From assembly GCA_964475545.1 (NCBI GenBank), contig CAYYXF010000042.1, positions 1 through 11,402 on the forward strand: 11,402 bases of DNA. Direction: 5' to 3'. Made by a program: the position numbers and the translations under genes. The notes beneath the pieces are model-generated. The model made no database searches and was not told where the DNA came from. It was given only the letters and a program-made list of their open reading frames with translations. Shown piece after piece: positions 1 to 6,505 of the stretch. Every line of letters starts with the position of its first letter. The first letter of the stretch is position 1. Source of the stretch: DASPTR01 sp964475545 (GTDB lineage: Archaea; Thermoproteota; Bathyarchaeia; Bathyarchaeales; Bathycorpusculaceae).

Positions 1-640
1 CTCTTGCTGCCTTGAAAACTATGTCCCCTGTCAACCGTCCGCTCAAAGCAAGAAAGCACGCGCTGAAATCAGTGCGATTTAGGGCTCCGATTCCAATTAC
101 CTTGTCAACTGCATTATGTCGACCGACGTCTTCTGCTAAAGCCTCGACATCCTCGCCGTTGTATATCGCAGCAACATGGACACCGCCAGTCTTTCTGAAA
201 GTCTCAGCACTGAAATTCAAGCGATTGACACACCTTAATATTGTTTCAGCTTCAACTGTCAAACGTGATTTGACCTTGGGAAGCTTTCCAGAGAATTGAT
301 AAGGCAATGAACTGCCGCAGGCTGAACGAATTACTCGAGAGAAGTGTCTTGAGAATCTCTGTCTTCTTGCCGTGTTGTTGTTTGATTTCAGTTTGACCTT
401 GCAGATGGATTCATCGATGTTCAGGTTCATTTCATCAATCTCGTCAACTGATTTCACAATGCCTTCTGCAAGCAAGTACCCTGTGGTCAGCTCTTTTAGG
501 TTTGAAGGGGAACAGAAGATTGTCGCGTAGTGGTTCCTGTTGAGAAATATGTACAAGGGCTTTTCCTCCGCGACGCAATCGTTCACTTTGCTTGCTTTTC
601 TAGAAGGAACGTCTACCCTCGTAATTTCGGTCTCTAGCAC
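1..640 (-). CDS. fdhD: FdhD, sulfurtransferase for Mo/W-bisPGD enzymes (3' end cut off by window edge)
   Basis: FdhD transfers sulfur from a cysteine desulfurase to the molybdenum or tungsten bis-pterin cofactor of formate-dehydrogenase-type enzymes. I read 213 residues without a stop, from GTG at 640 to the window edge. Family landmarks are EEKPLYIFLN (25-34), LTTGYLLAEGI (51-61), the active loop RSACGSS (105-111), KTGGVHVAA (150-158), EDVGRHNAVDKVIG (170-183) and SGRLTGDIVFKAAR (200-213). The last 40-60 residues expected of the family are missing. The loop holds one cysteine (C108); the second cysteine of the classical CxxC loop is serine (S111). GTG was chosen because AGGTGAT lies six bases upstream, no other in-frame start exists near it, and the preceding gene ends seven bases before. 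FwdB, further right in the window, is a plausible client. Identification is firm; the client is inference. Confidence 0.93.
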   Translation of the reverse strand, partial: MLETEITRVDVPSRKASKVNDCVAEEKPLYIFLNRNHYATIFCSPSNLKELTTGYLLAEGIVKSVDEIDEMNLNIDESICKVKLKSNNNTARRQRFSRHFSRVIRSACGSSLPYQFSGKLPKVKSRLTVEAETILRCVNRLNFSAETFRKTGGVHVAAIYNGEDVEALAEDVGRHNAVDKVIGIGALNRTDFSACFLALSGRLTGDIVFKAAR

Positions 641-646
641 GCAGGC

Positions 647-657
647 ATCACCTCTCC
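647..657 (-). promoter_or_regulatory. Strong Shine-Dalgarno site of fdhD
   Basis: On the minus strand GGAGAGGTGAT is followed by six bases and then GTG. Seven bases (AGGTGAT) match the complement of the usual archaeal 16S rRNA 3' end. The site covers the last codons and stop codon of the ATP-grasp gene, which suggests the two genes are translated from one message. It also decides the fdhD start: the ATG inside this stretch (649-647) opens a frame that stops after four codons. Confidence 0.8.
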
Positions 658-1526
658 AGCTCCGACAGAATGAAGCTAATAATCTCATCGGCAATGCTAG
701 TGTTCGTAACGGATTGCAAGCCTTTCCATCCTGGCTGACTGTTCACCTCGACGATGACTGGCCCGCTTCGGCTTTCAAGAATGTCTACGCCAGCAATTTT
801 GCATTTTACGCTCTTGGCTGATTTGACAGCCATATCCTCAAGGTTCTTAGAGAGTCTTAGCATCTCGGGTCGGCTTCCTTGACTGTAATTGGTTTTCCAA
901 CTGTCTGCCACGCGCTTCATTGCTGCCGCTACTTGATCGCCGATGACAAGCGCTCGAATGTCAGAGAAGCCGTGGGGCACAAACTCCTGAAGGTAGATTA
1001 CTCCGTGGTAGAACTTTGTTGCCTTGAAGACTGACGTGGCTATTTCCTTGTCCCTGATTCTTGTTGACCCTATGCCCCTGCTTCCGAAAAGTGGTTTGAT
1101 GATAACGTCCTTGTTTAGTTCATTGAAAGCGTTCAACGCTTCGCCTACGTTTTCTGTGGTCACGGTTCGGGGCACAGGCAGGTTACTTTCTTCTAAGAGC
1201 GCAAGAACATCATACTTGTCAACGCAGTGTTCGATTGCCTCAGGCGGGTTTATGATGTATAAGCCTAGACGTTGGAGACGGTAGAGAATATCCATTCTGA
1301 AAACCAACTCTTCGATCGAGCCGCGGCCAATTGGACGAACTATGAGCGCATCTAAGTCTTCTAGTATGCTAACATTGTCAACTTTCATGTGCGGTTTGTG
1401 TCCAACTCGTGCTGTTAGCCTTGGAAAGGTGAAGCACAGATGGGGAATGCTGCGTTTGACCATTGCCTTTCGAAGTTGGATTGAGCTCCAAGAGTTCTTG
1501 TTACGTGTTACGATTCCGAACTTCAA
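648..1526 (-). CDS. RimK-type ATP-grasp ligase, MptN/CofF-like candidate
   Basis: This 292-residue ATP-grasp enzyme should join a carboxylate to an amine with ATP, via an acyl-phosphate. The core is visible: VIIKPLFGSRGIGS (141-154) is the ATP-binding lysine and flexible loop, AGVDILE (245-251) and VEVNSQPGW (259-267) carry the acidic and Asn metal ligands. The N-terminal 100 residues form the pre-ATP-grasp domain (KFGIVTR at the start; LIVRPIG, 61-67). Length fits the archaeal glutamate ligases MptN (tetrahydromethanopterin) and CofF (F420), about 290 residues. LysX and RimK are alternatives. Placement near mch and fwd genes favours a C1-carrier substrate, but this is inference. The start is TTG with GAAGGTC a few bases upstream. 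The stop lies seven bases before fdhD. Confidence 0.85.
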   Translation of the reverse strand: MKFGIVTRNKNSWSSIQLRKAMVKRSIPHLCFTFPRLTARVGHKPHMKVDNVSILEDLDALIVRPIGRGSIEELVFRMDILYRLQRLGLYIINPPEAIEHCVDKYDVLALLEESNLPVPRTVTTENVGEALNAFNELNKDVIIKPLFGSRGIGSTRIRDKEIATSVFKATKFYHGVIYLQEFVPHGFSDIRALVIGDQVAAAMKRVADSWKTNYSQGSRPEMLRLSKNLEDMAVKSAKSVKCKIAGVDILESRSGPVIVEVNSQPGWKGLQSVTNTSIADEIISFILSELER

Positions 1527-1554
1527 AAATAGACCTTCTACGTTGCCTTGAACC

Positions 1555-1560
1555 TTTAAA
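1555..1560 (-). promoter_or_regulatory. Possible TATA box before the ATP-grasp gene
   Basis: The minus strand reads TTTAAA about 30 bases before the TTG start, in the 80-base gap after the phosphatase gene. That spacing would give a very short leader that may exclude the Shine-Dalgarno-like GAAGGTC, so the box and the RBS do not fit together well. The gap may simply be internal to one operon. Confidence 0.3.
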
Positions 1561-1606
1561 GATGCTTCCTAGACTATGTTCTTAAAGTTTCCGTGGAGAA
1601 TCAGGT

Positions 1607-2554
1607 CTAGAATTTGTGGATATATCGAACCAGCTGTTTCGCATTTTCTGGCTTTTGACAAAGATCCACGTCCAGGTACGCCCCGTAAGCATTGAAGTAT
1701 GGTGGCCCCTTGCGTGAAAAGAGTGTAAGGACTTTGCCGTGATGATCAATCTTAAAGCCATCTTGGCAGGGTTCATGGCCTCTTATTAGAATCTTAACTC
1801 CCATTCTTTCTAGCACTTTGCTGGTTACGTTTTCAGCGAAGAGTTTTCCTGCTCCCCTAGGCGAAGCGCATGTTTCCTTGACAATATCATTTGGGTCGCT
1901 CCAGAGCATGTCTTCAAGAAGGTCTTGTTTGGGGTGCGTGAGATGGGCGTATGCCAAATCCTCAGTCTTCTCAATCTTCTGCGACAATCCTCCATGAACC
2001 ATGATGTAGCGTTCTTCAACAAGCACTGCATTGTACAAGCATCTAAACAGCTTGCGGATTCTCGCATATGTTTCAGCCCATTTCCCGCCAAACCTCATTT
2101 GAAACTGCAATGGCAAGTCATGCGGGTCAGCCATGAGATCGTCAGGGCCTTCGTGATTCCCGCGCATCAAAACAACTTGTTTCGGAAAAAGAAGCTTCAA
2201 CTTCAATACGGTATAGTAAACTTCTGCTGAATACGCGCCTCGGTCGCCATAGTCTCCGAGGAAAATCAGAGCAGCATCTTCAGTCCGGTCGAGTTGCTTC
2301 AGAAACATGCTTTCATTAAGAATGTCAATGAGGCTTTCAAGGTCTCCATGCAGATCCCCGATTATGAGTGCGCTGCCCGTGGGATTTAGCATCACAAGTC
2401 TTCCCATAACGTTAAAATTGCCAATTTCTCCAGTCTCTTTGCAAAGCAACTCTTCAGCATCTTCGACGAGTTTGTCGAAAACTGCAGACCGAGCTTTTAG
2501 CGATTCCTTGACAATTTGAGACAAATCTGTGGACAAGCGTTTCGCCCAGATCAT
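1607..2554 (-). CDS. PPP-family metallophosphatase (Ser/Thr protein phosphatase-like)
   Basis: This 315-residue protein has the full signature of the PP1/PP2A-type family, which hydrolyses phosphoserine and phosphothreonine with two metal ions. Motifs in order are GDLHG (66-70), GDYGDRG (100-106; the usual form is GDYVDRG), RGNHE (131-135), VHGGL (186-190), SPRGAGKLF (231-239) and RGHE (258-261). All metal ligands expected from the family are in place. About 55 residues precede the catalytic core. The length matches a lone catalytic domain, with no signal peptide or membrane segment, so a cytoplasmic enzyme is expected. Its ATG overlaps the stop codon of the upstream coiled-coil gene (ATGA), so the two are probably translationally coupled and may form a catalytic subunit with a regulator or scaffold. 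Protein versus small-molecule substrate cannot be decided here; symmetrical Ap4A hydrolases share the fold. Confidence 0.92.
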   Translation of the reverse strand: MIWAKRLSTDLSQIVKESLKARSAVFDKLVEDAEELLCKETGEIGNFNVMGRLVMLNPTGSALIIGDLHGDLESLIDILNESMFLKQLDRTEDAALIFLGDYGDRGAYSAEVYYTVLKLKLLFPKQVVLMRGNHEGPDDLMADPHDLPLQFQMRFGGKWAETYARIRKLFRCLYNAVLVEERYIMVHGGLSQKIEKTEDLAYAHLTHPKQDLLEDMLWSDPNDIVKETCASPRGAGKLFAENVTSKVLERMGVKILIRGHEPCQDGFKIDHHGKVLTLFSRKGPPYFNAYGAYLDVDLCQKPENAKQLVRYIHKF

Positions 2555-3810
2555 TCAAGCTGAATCCTTTTGTTGGTGAAGTCAAATGCGTTCTTCTCGA
2601 TTTCAGATTTGTGAGTTCGGATCCTCTCTACAGTTTCTTTGTGTGCCCGTTCTAAACCTATTTGCTCTCCCTCTATAGTCTTCTTTTTCCTTTCCAGTCC
2701 TTCAAGTTGCTCTTCAAGCTTCATTACGCTCTTCCCAGTTTCCGTCACTTCAGCAGACGTGGAGAGTTGCCTATGGAATGCTATTGCCTTCGTGCTCTTG
2801 TCATGAAGACCTGCCAGAGAGCTCTTGGCGAGTATGTTTTCTATGACTTGTTCTGCCTTTCGCGTCTTCTCCGGCTTCAGCTTGAGTTTTCCTTCAGACA
2901 TTGCACGGCTCATCTTCTTTAGAATCTGCCTCAAAAGTGGATGACCTGCTTCCTCAGTTGCAAGAGCTTGAAAGGGATCTTCAATGTACTTATTGAGCCT
3001 GCCAAGCTCTTCTGGCGTCAAGCCACTTCCTTCACCGTGGAGTGCAAGTGACTGAAGCTTGATGAAAGGCTTTTGAAGATGCTGCAGGTTTTGCCTTACT
3101 TCATTGCTTAAACTTCGTACCTCTGTGTCCGTTCGGCTTAGCTGATCTAAGCCTCCTTTACCTCTAAGATCAGCCATTTTTCGCTGTGTCTCAGCAATTT
3201 CGCTCTCAGCGTAAGCCTTTTCACCTTCAACCCTTGCTTTCTGGTCTCCAATGCCTAGGAGCTGCTGCTCAAGATTCTGAAGCCTATCTATGAGCTGAAA
3301 CGTCTTTTCCAACGTCTTTGCTTTAACATACTCCTTTGTCAGAAAATTGTCAAGCTCTTTGAGCAGCAATTTTGCCTTCTCGAAGACTACCTGAAATCTT
3401 CTTCTGTCAAGGATAAAGAATGGTGAAACTCGCGGAAACCAGTTTCTAACATCAACATCGGTCACCAAGAAAGCCTTTTGGGTCACCTGAACGAATCTCT
3501 GGAAGTCATCATAGTTGACTTTGTCCGGAACCTCTATGTGGCGCATTCTGTCTACGAAGAGACGGGCAAGCTTGTTCAACGCTCTGGCTCGTTGGTAAGT
3601 TTTCGCATTTCTTTTCTCGATTTCTTTCTGACTGTTGTCCAACAGCATCTTGGAATGGTCCAATAGACTCTCAAGCGCTTTGCCCATTTCCTCAAGTAGT
3701 TTCTGGGCCTTCGAACGGATCGGAACAAGAAGTGGTCCTGTTTCGCGTTCAAGCCAGCTTCTGACATCCTTCGAAGAGAATCTCATGATTTCAGTCAAGA
3801 GGCTTCCCAA
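2551..3810 (-). CDS. Coiled-coil protein of unknown function, coupled to the phosphatase
   Basis: I do not recognise a family. The 419 residues are highly charged and mostly helical, with no membrane segment or signal peptide. Likely coiled-coil stretches are about 35-85, 140-215 and 362-408, rich in E, K, Q and R with leucine spacing. The middle (about 95-135) is more globular and aromatic, with NWFPRVSPFFIL at 123-134. Residues 260-330 look like a second, less coiled helical part. The start is uncertain. TTG at 3810 gives the longest frame, but a TATA box at 3828-3839 would start transcription at about 3808. A leaderless TTG start or ATG at 3786 (MRFSSKDVRSW) are therefore both possible. 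The last bases overlap the phosphatase start. A scaffold or regulatory partner of the phosphatase is a guess from coupling alone. Confidence 0.8.
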   Translation of the reverse strand: MGSLLTEIMRFSSKDVRSWLERETGPLLVPIRSKAQKLLEEMGKALESLLDHSKMLLDNSQKEIEKRNAKTYQRARALNKLARLFVDRMRHIEVPDKVNYDDFQRFVQVTQKAFLVTDVDVRNWFPRVSPFFILDRRRFQVVFEKAKLLLKELDNFLTKEYVKAKTLEKTFQLIDRLQNLEQQLLGIGDQKARVEGEKAYAESEIAETQRKMADLRGKGGLDQLSRTDTEVRSLSNEVRQNLQHLQKPFIKLQSLALHGEGSGLTPEELGRLNKYIEDPFQALATEEAGHPLLRQILKKMSRAMSEGKLKLKPEKTRKAEQVIENILAKSSLAGLHDKSTKAIAFHRQLSTSAEVTETGKSVMKLEEQLEGLERKKKTIEGEQIGLERAHKETVERIRTHKSEIEKNAFDFTNKRIQLE

Positions 3811-3827
3811 AACAAAATGCGCATAGG

Positions 3828-3839
3828 ATATATTTATTT
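3828..3839 (-). promoter_or_regulatory. TATA box for the coiled-coil/phosphatase operon
   Basis: The minus strand reads AAATAAATATAT here. Transcription would start about 25 bases downstream, close to the TTG at 3810, leaving almost no leader. No Shine-Dalgarno site precedes the TTG, which fits a leaderless message, or a start at ATG 3786. Confidence 0.55.
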
Positions 3840-3862
3840 CTCAAGTCTTAAGCAGCGCACGC

Positions 3863-3878
3863 GTTTCTGAGTAGAAAC
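3863..3878. promoter_or_regulatory. Inverted repeat abutting the TATA box, possible operator
   Basis: GTTTCT-GAGT-AGAAAC is a perfect 6-base inverted repeat with a 4-base spacer, ending directly before the plus-strand TATA box (3879). It covers the place where the BRE would lie. A protein bound here would block TFB/TBP and so control the transporter gene. The dyad is short, and no regulator gene is present in the window. Confidence 0.4.
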
Positions 3879-3886
3879 TTATATAT
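3879..3886 (+). promoter_or_regulatory. TATA box for the ECF S-component gene
   Basis: TTATATAT preceded by GAAAC (BRE-like) is a good archaeal promoter core. Transcription should start near 3906-3911, leaving a leader of about 11-16 bases before ATG 3922. It is the clearest promoter in the window. Confidence 0.7.
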
Positions 3887-3921
3887 GAGTAAAAGACCAA
3901 CCCATCACCGCGTGGCGATAG

Positions 3922-4560
3922 ATGGAGACATCAAGAAGCCCTCGAAGGATAGCTTTCGTCGCTCTTATGGCTGCTCTTGGAAATGTCATGTTTGTCATTT
4001 CCCAAACAATCTTCAAGACGGGTCAGATTGCTCTCGACCTTTCTCACATTGGAACATTCATTGCGGCAATTTACGGAGGCCCATTGATAGGTCTCATAAC
4101 GGGTTTTATGGTAGGGATAGGACCAGGTTTGTACTTTGGATATTTGGGAGGGACCCTAGGCTTACTCGGGTTAATAGGTCTCCCTGTTGGGAAAGCATTG
4201 ACTGGTCTGAGTGCTGGCTATTTAGCGCGGATTTTCAGGATACACAGCACAGAACATCCTTCGTGGAAGGTGCCTGTTGCAACATTGCTAGGATACATAC
4301 CAGAAGCGCTGTTCACAATATTCTACTTTGAAAGCCTCGTCGTCATTTTTCTTCCAGGATTCGCCTCATATTTGATGGCCCAACCTGGCTCTATTCATGC
4401 ATTTGTCATTTCATTAATGGCCAAGGCATGGATCGAAATAGCCATTTTGACCGTTTTCATGGGGGCTCTCGTTGGAAACAATGGCTTCAGCGAATTCGTG
4501 AGCAGAGTCTTCACAAAACCGCAAATGCTTTCGAAGCTTAAGGCGAGCCAGTCCGATTAG
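3922..4560 (+). CDS. ECF transporter substrate-binding (S) component, orphan
   Basis: This is a 212-residue integral membrane protein. Hydrophobic segments lie at about 10-30, 40-68, 72-103, 117-146 and 160-186, probably six helices in all since the longer stretches can cross twice. The stretch IALDLSHIGTFIAAIYGGP (36-54) followed by glycine-rich GLITGFMVGIGPG (57-69) is typical of vitamin-binding S components of energy-coupling-factor transporters. Such proteins bind a vitamin or cofactor precursor and rely on shared EcfA/A'/T proteins. None of those are in the window, so it should use an energizing module encoded elsewhere. The substrate cannot be read from sequence; a pterin or vitamin would suit the neighbourhood but is a guess. 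An in-frame TAG sits directly before ATG 3922, fixing the start; GTGGCGAT is a weak RBS. Its stop overlaps that of mch on the opposite strand. Confidence 0.82.
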   Translation: METSRSPRRIAFVALMAALGNVMFVISQTIFKTGQIALDLSHIGTFIAAIYGGPLIGLITGFMVGIGPGLYFGYLGGTLGLLGLIGLPVGKALTGLSAGYLARIFRIHSTEHPSWKVPVATLLGYIPEALFTIFYFESLVVIFLPGFASYLMAQPGSIHAFVISLMAKAWIEIAILTVFMGALVGNNGFSEFVSRVFTKPQMLSKLKASQSD

Positions 4561-5525
4561 ACGTCGAAGCCTAATGATTTTGCCAGTGCTTCAGAGTTTA
4601 TTTCCCCATTCATGAATGTGTTCCCAGTTCTTACATTGTTTATTGCTATTCTGGCTGGAGCAAAAAGGTTTGGATCGATCTTGTAGAAGTCATACTTTGC
4701 TTCTTTGAAGATGTCTATGAATGGTTTCCCGTACTGTTTAGAGGCTTTGGACGGGGCTCTTTCAATAATCTCCTTTAGTTTTTGTTCATTGTCATATTCG
4801 ACTGCATAATATGCAGTTCCGCCATAGAGTATTGCGTCGTTTGTCCTTGCCATCGCGTTCACAAATTTCGGATGAATTGGTGGAATAGGAGCACATCCCC
4901 AAGCATGCAAAATAGCTCCGGGATCTAATCCAACTAACCTAAGCTTGTGAATTCCCGTTTCAACCACTCTCCCTGAAACCTGCGTAGCGCCTGTTATGCT
5001 GGTTGTCGGCGTCAGGATCACTGTTAGGTTTTCAAATGCAACTTTGCAGTCTTTCGCAATTCTTTCTATCAATCTCGTTGGCGGAGGCTTCTCTGTCTCT
5101 AAAACTAGCACGGTCTCGTCGAAATTGTCTTTGTATCCGATTTCTTCGTAGATCCTCCTTGGTTTTGACGCCAAGGCCCTTGCTGGCCCTGAGCCTATTG
5201 CGAAATAGTCTTCCTCATTTATCTGCCAGCCTGCATACTGCGAACCCAAAGTGGCAATAACCGGGTGGTCCGTAGAGATAAATATTGAAGATAGCTCCAA
5301 GTCTCCGTATTTCCTATGTGTAATTCTTGCTTTGCCACATCCTCCCATGCAGATTTCGGTTATGAGTTTCCCTGCTTCAAATCCACCTTCGGCTTCTATC
5401 CCAGCATCAATAATTGTTGTTCCGCAGTCCATTTTCTCAACTTTCACACGAAAAAGTGATGGATTTTCAACTAGTTTCTTCAGTAGCCCTGATGCTAGTC
5501 GGTTTACGCTTACATTTTTTTCCAC
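4557..5525 (-). CDS. mch: Methenyl-tetrahydromethanopterin cyclohydrolase
   Basis: Mch catalyses the reversible hydrolysis of methenyl-H4MPT to N5-formyl-H4MPT in the methyl branch of C1 metabolism, in the cytoplasm. The 322 residues match the family length (about 316-325) end to end. Landmarks are EICMGGCGKARI (57-68), SQYAGW (95-100), IGSGPARAL (110-118), TTSITGATQVSGRVVE (174-189), CAPIPP (211-216) and FAPARIAINN (288-297). Arg186 and Glu189 have the R-x-x-E spacing of the catalytic pair described for the Archaeoglobus enzyme (from memory). The start is GTG at 5525, supported by TAAGGAG, which overlaps the fwdC stop codon. It is the last gene of the fwdDBAC-mch operon, 12 bases after fwdC. 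Its stop (TAA) shares two bases with the stop of the convergent transporter gene. Confidence 0.97.
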   Translation of the reverse strand: MEKNVSVNRLASGLLKKLVENPSLFRVKVEKMDCGTTIIDAGIEAEGGFEAGKLITEICMGGCGKARITHRKYGDLELSSIFISTDHPVIATLGSQYAGWQINEEDYFAIGSGPARALASKPRRIYEEIGYKDNFDETVLVLETEKPPPTRLIERIAKDCKVAFENLTVILTPTTSITGATQVSGRVVETGIHKLRLVGLDPGAILHAWGCAPIPPIHPKFVNAMARTNDAILYGGTAYYAVEYDNEQKLKEIIERAPSKASKQYGKPFIDIFKEAKYDFYKIDPNLFAPARIAINNVRTGNTFMNGEINSEALAKSLGFDV

Positions 5526-5537
5526 AGGATCTTCTCC

Positions 5538-6505
5538 TTAAAGTAGCTTCTCATGATCGCTTAGATGCGGATTTTTCTCTTTCGAGACATATAACTTGCC
5601 GTTTCCGCTCTCAGCAAGGTCTCCAAGAAAAACGTACAGGGGTCCTTCAACCGTTTCGCCTTCCTCAATCTTAACCTTTGCCTTGATGCTGTCTATCGTG
5701 AAAGTTGGCAGAATAGACTCTAAAAGGCCCCCGACGACTATCTTGCCACTAACCATACAGGCCCCTGCCCTTGCTTGACAGTCATTTTGAACATAGATTG
5801 TTCCATCATACATTCGAAAACCAGCAAATTGCCCTGCACTCCCGTAGATCTTCAGAATGCCTTTTTTCATGCGGGCTCCCGCTTCGTTTCCAACATTTCC
5901 ATGAACGACTATTCTTCCCCCGTATATGCCCTCGCTGCTTCCACGATACGGAGCGCCCAGATAATCGCTAACGTTGCCATGAATCTCGATTTCGCCGCCT
6001 CTCATCATTGAGCCAGCCCATCCTCCNNNNNNNNNNNNNNNNNNNNNNNNNNNNNNNNNNNNNNNNNNNNNNNNNNNNNNNNNNNNNNNNNNNNNNNNNN
6101 NNNNNNNNNNNNNNNNNNNNNNNNNNCGTTGCCATGAATCTCGATTTCGCCGCCTCTCATCATTGAGCCAGCCCATCCTCCGACGTTTCCATTCACGATT
6201 ATTTTGCCGCCCTTCATCTCCTCGCCTAGATGCATGCCAGCGTTTCCGTTAATCACTATTTCTCCAACCGTCATGAACGCTCCTATCCTCCGCACTTTGC
6301 TCACGTCGCCGTGAATCGCTATCGACATCTCTCCAGCTTTCGCTTCTTCAACTTTGAAAAGCTCTTTGAGAGTTTTCTGTCTGTTTCCTTCCCAAATCTT
6401 CAACTCTGCTATTTCTTCCCGTTTCTTGCCTTGAAAAAGGTCTGGGCTTATACCTTCAGGAGTTATCGGCAGCTTGAACTGCATCAGTGGGTAGAGGTTT
6501 ATCAT
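5538..6505 (-). CDS. fwdC: Formylmethanofuran dehydrogenase subunit C, interrupted by an assembly gap
   Basis: FwdC is a structural subunit of the complex that converts CO2 and methanofuran to formylmethanofuran. It is a right-handed beta-helix related to the C-terminal domain of glutamate synthase. Repeating turns are visible, such as GEIVINGNAG, KIIVNGNVGGWAG, RIVVHGNVGNEAG, ILKIYGSAG and KIVVGG, with G-x-M-x-x-G between strands. As written, the frame contains 100 Ns (6027-6126) and a 55-base duplicate. Removing the Ns and one copy leaves 813 bases, exactly 270 codons plus stop, the usual length for FwdC, and the protein reads smoothly through (GGEIEIHGN then VSDYLGAPYRG). The gene is therefore almost certainly intact. 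ATG 6505 directly follows the fwdA stop (TAAATG). Whether it was named Fwd (tungsten) or Fmd (molybdenum) cannot be told from sequence. Confidence 0.95.
5972..6026. repeat. 55-base direct repeat, left copy, at the gap edge
   Basis: This 55-base stretch is identical to 6127-6181 on the other side of the N run. A 55-base exact overlap at contig ends is what a de Bruijn assembler with k=55 leaves behind. I read it as one genomic sequence written twice, not a biological repeat. Confidence 0.9.
6027..6126. other. 100-N scaffold gap inside fwdC
   Basis: A run of exactly 100 Ns is a default scaffolding placeholder. Because the flanks are identical over 55 bases, the true gap is probably negative: the contigs overlap and no sequence is missing. 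Confidence 0.95.
6127..6181. repeat. 55-base direct repeat, right copy, at the gap edge
   Basis: Identical to 5972-6026. Merging the two copies restores a continuous fwdC frame of normal length. Confidence 0.9.

Noticed and set aside
12..299. Plus-strand 95-codon frame at the left edge
   Set aside because: It is antisense to fdhD, whose minus-strand frame is open for 213 codons with clear family motifs.
540..821. Plus-strand 93-codon frame
   Set aside because: It spans the junction of two real minus-strand genes (fdhD and the ATP-grasp gene) and has no recognisable motif.
1925..2230. Plus-strand 101-codon frame
   Set aside because: Antisense to the PPP phosphatase, whose motifs cover the same bases.
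3885..4331. Plus-strand 148-codon frame starting in the promoter region
   Set aside because: It overlaps the ECF S gene in another frame; the S-component frame has coherent membrane segments, while this one is a cysteine- and arginine-rich shadow.
5972..6181. Tandem duplication of a beta-helix turn inside FwdC
   Set aside because: FwdC has internal protein repeats, but the DNA identity over exactly 55 bases around 100 Ns, and the normal length after collapse, point to an assembly artefact.
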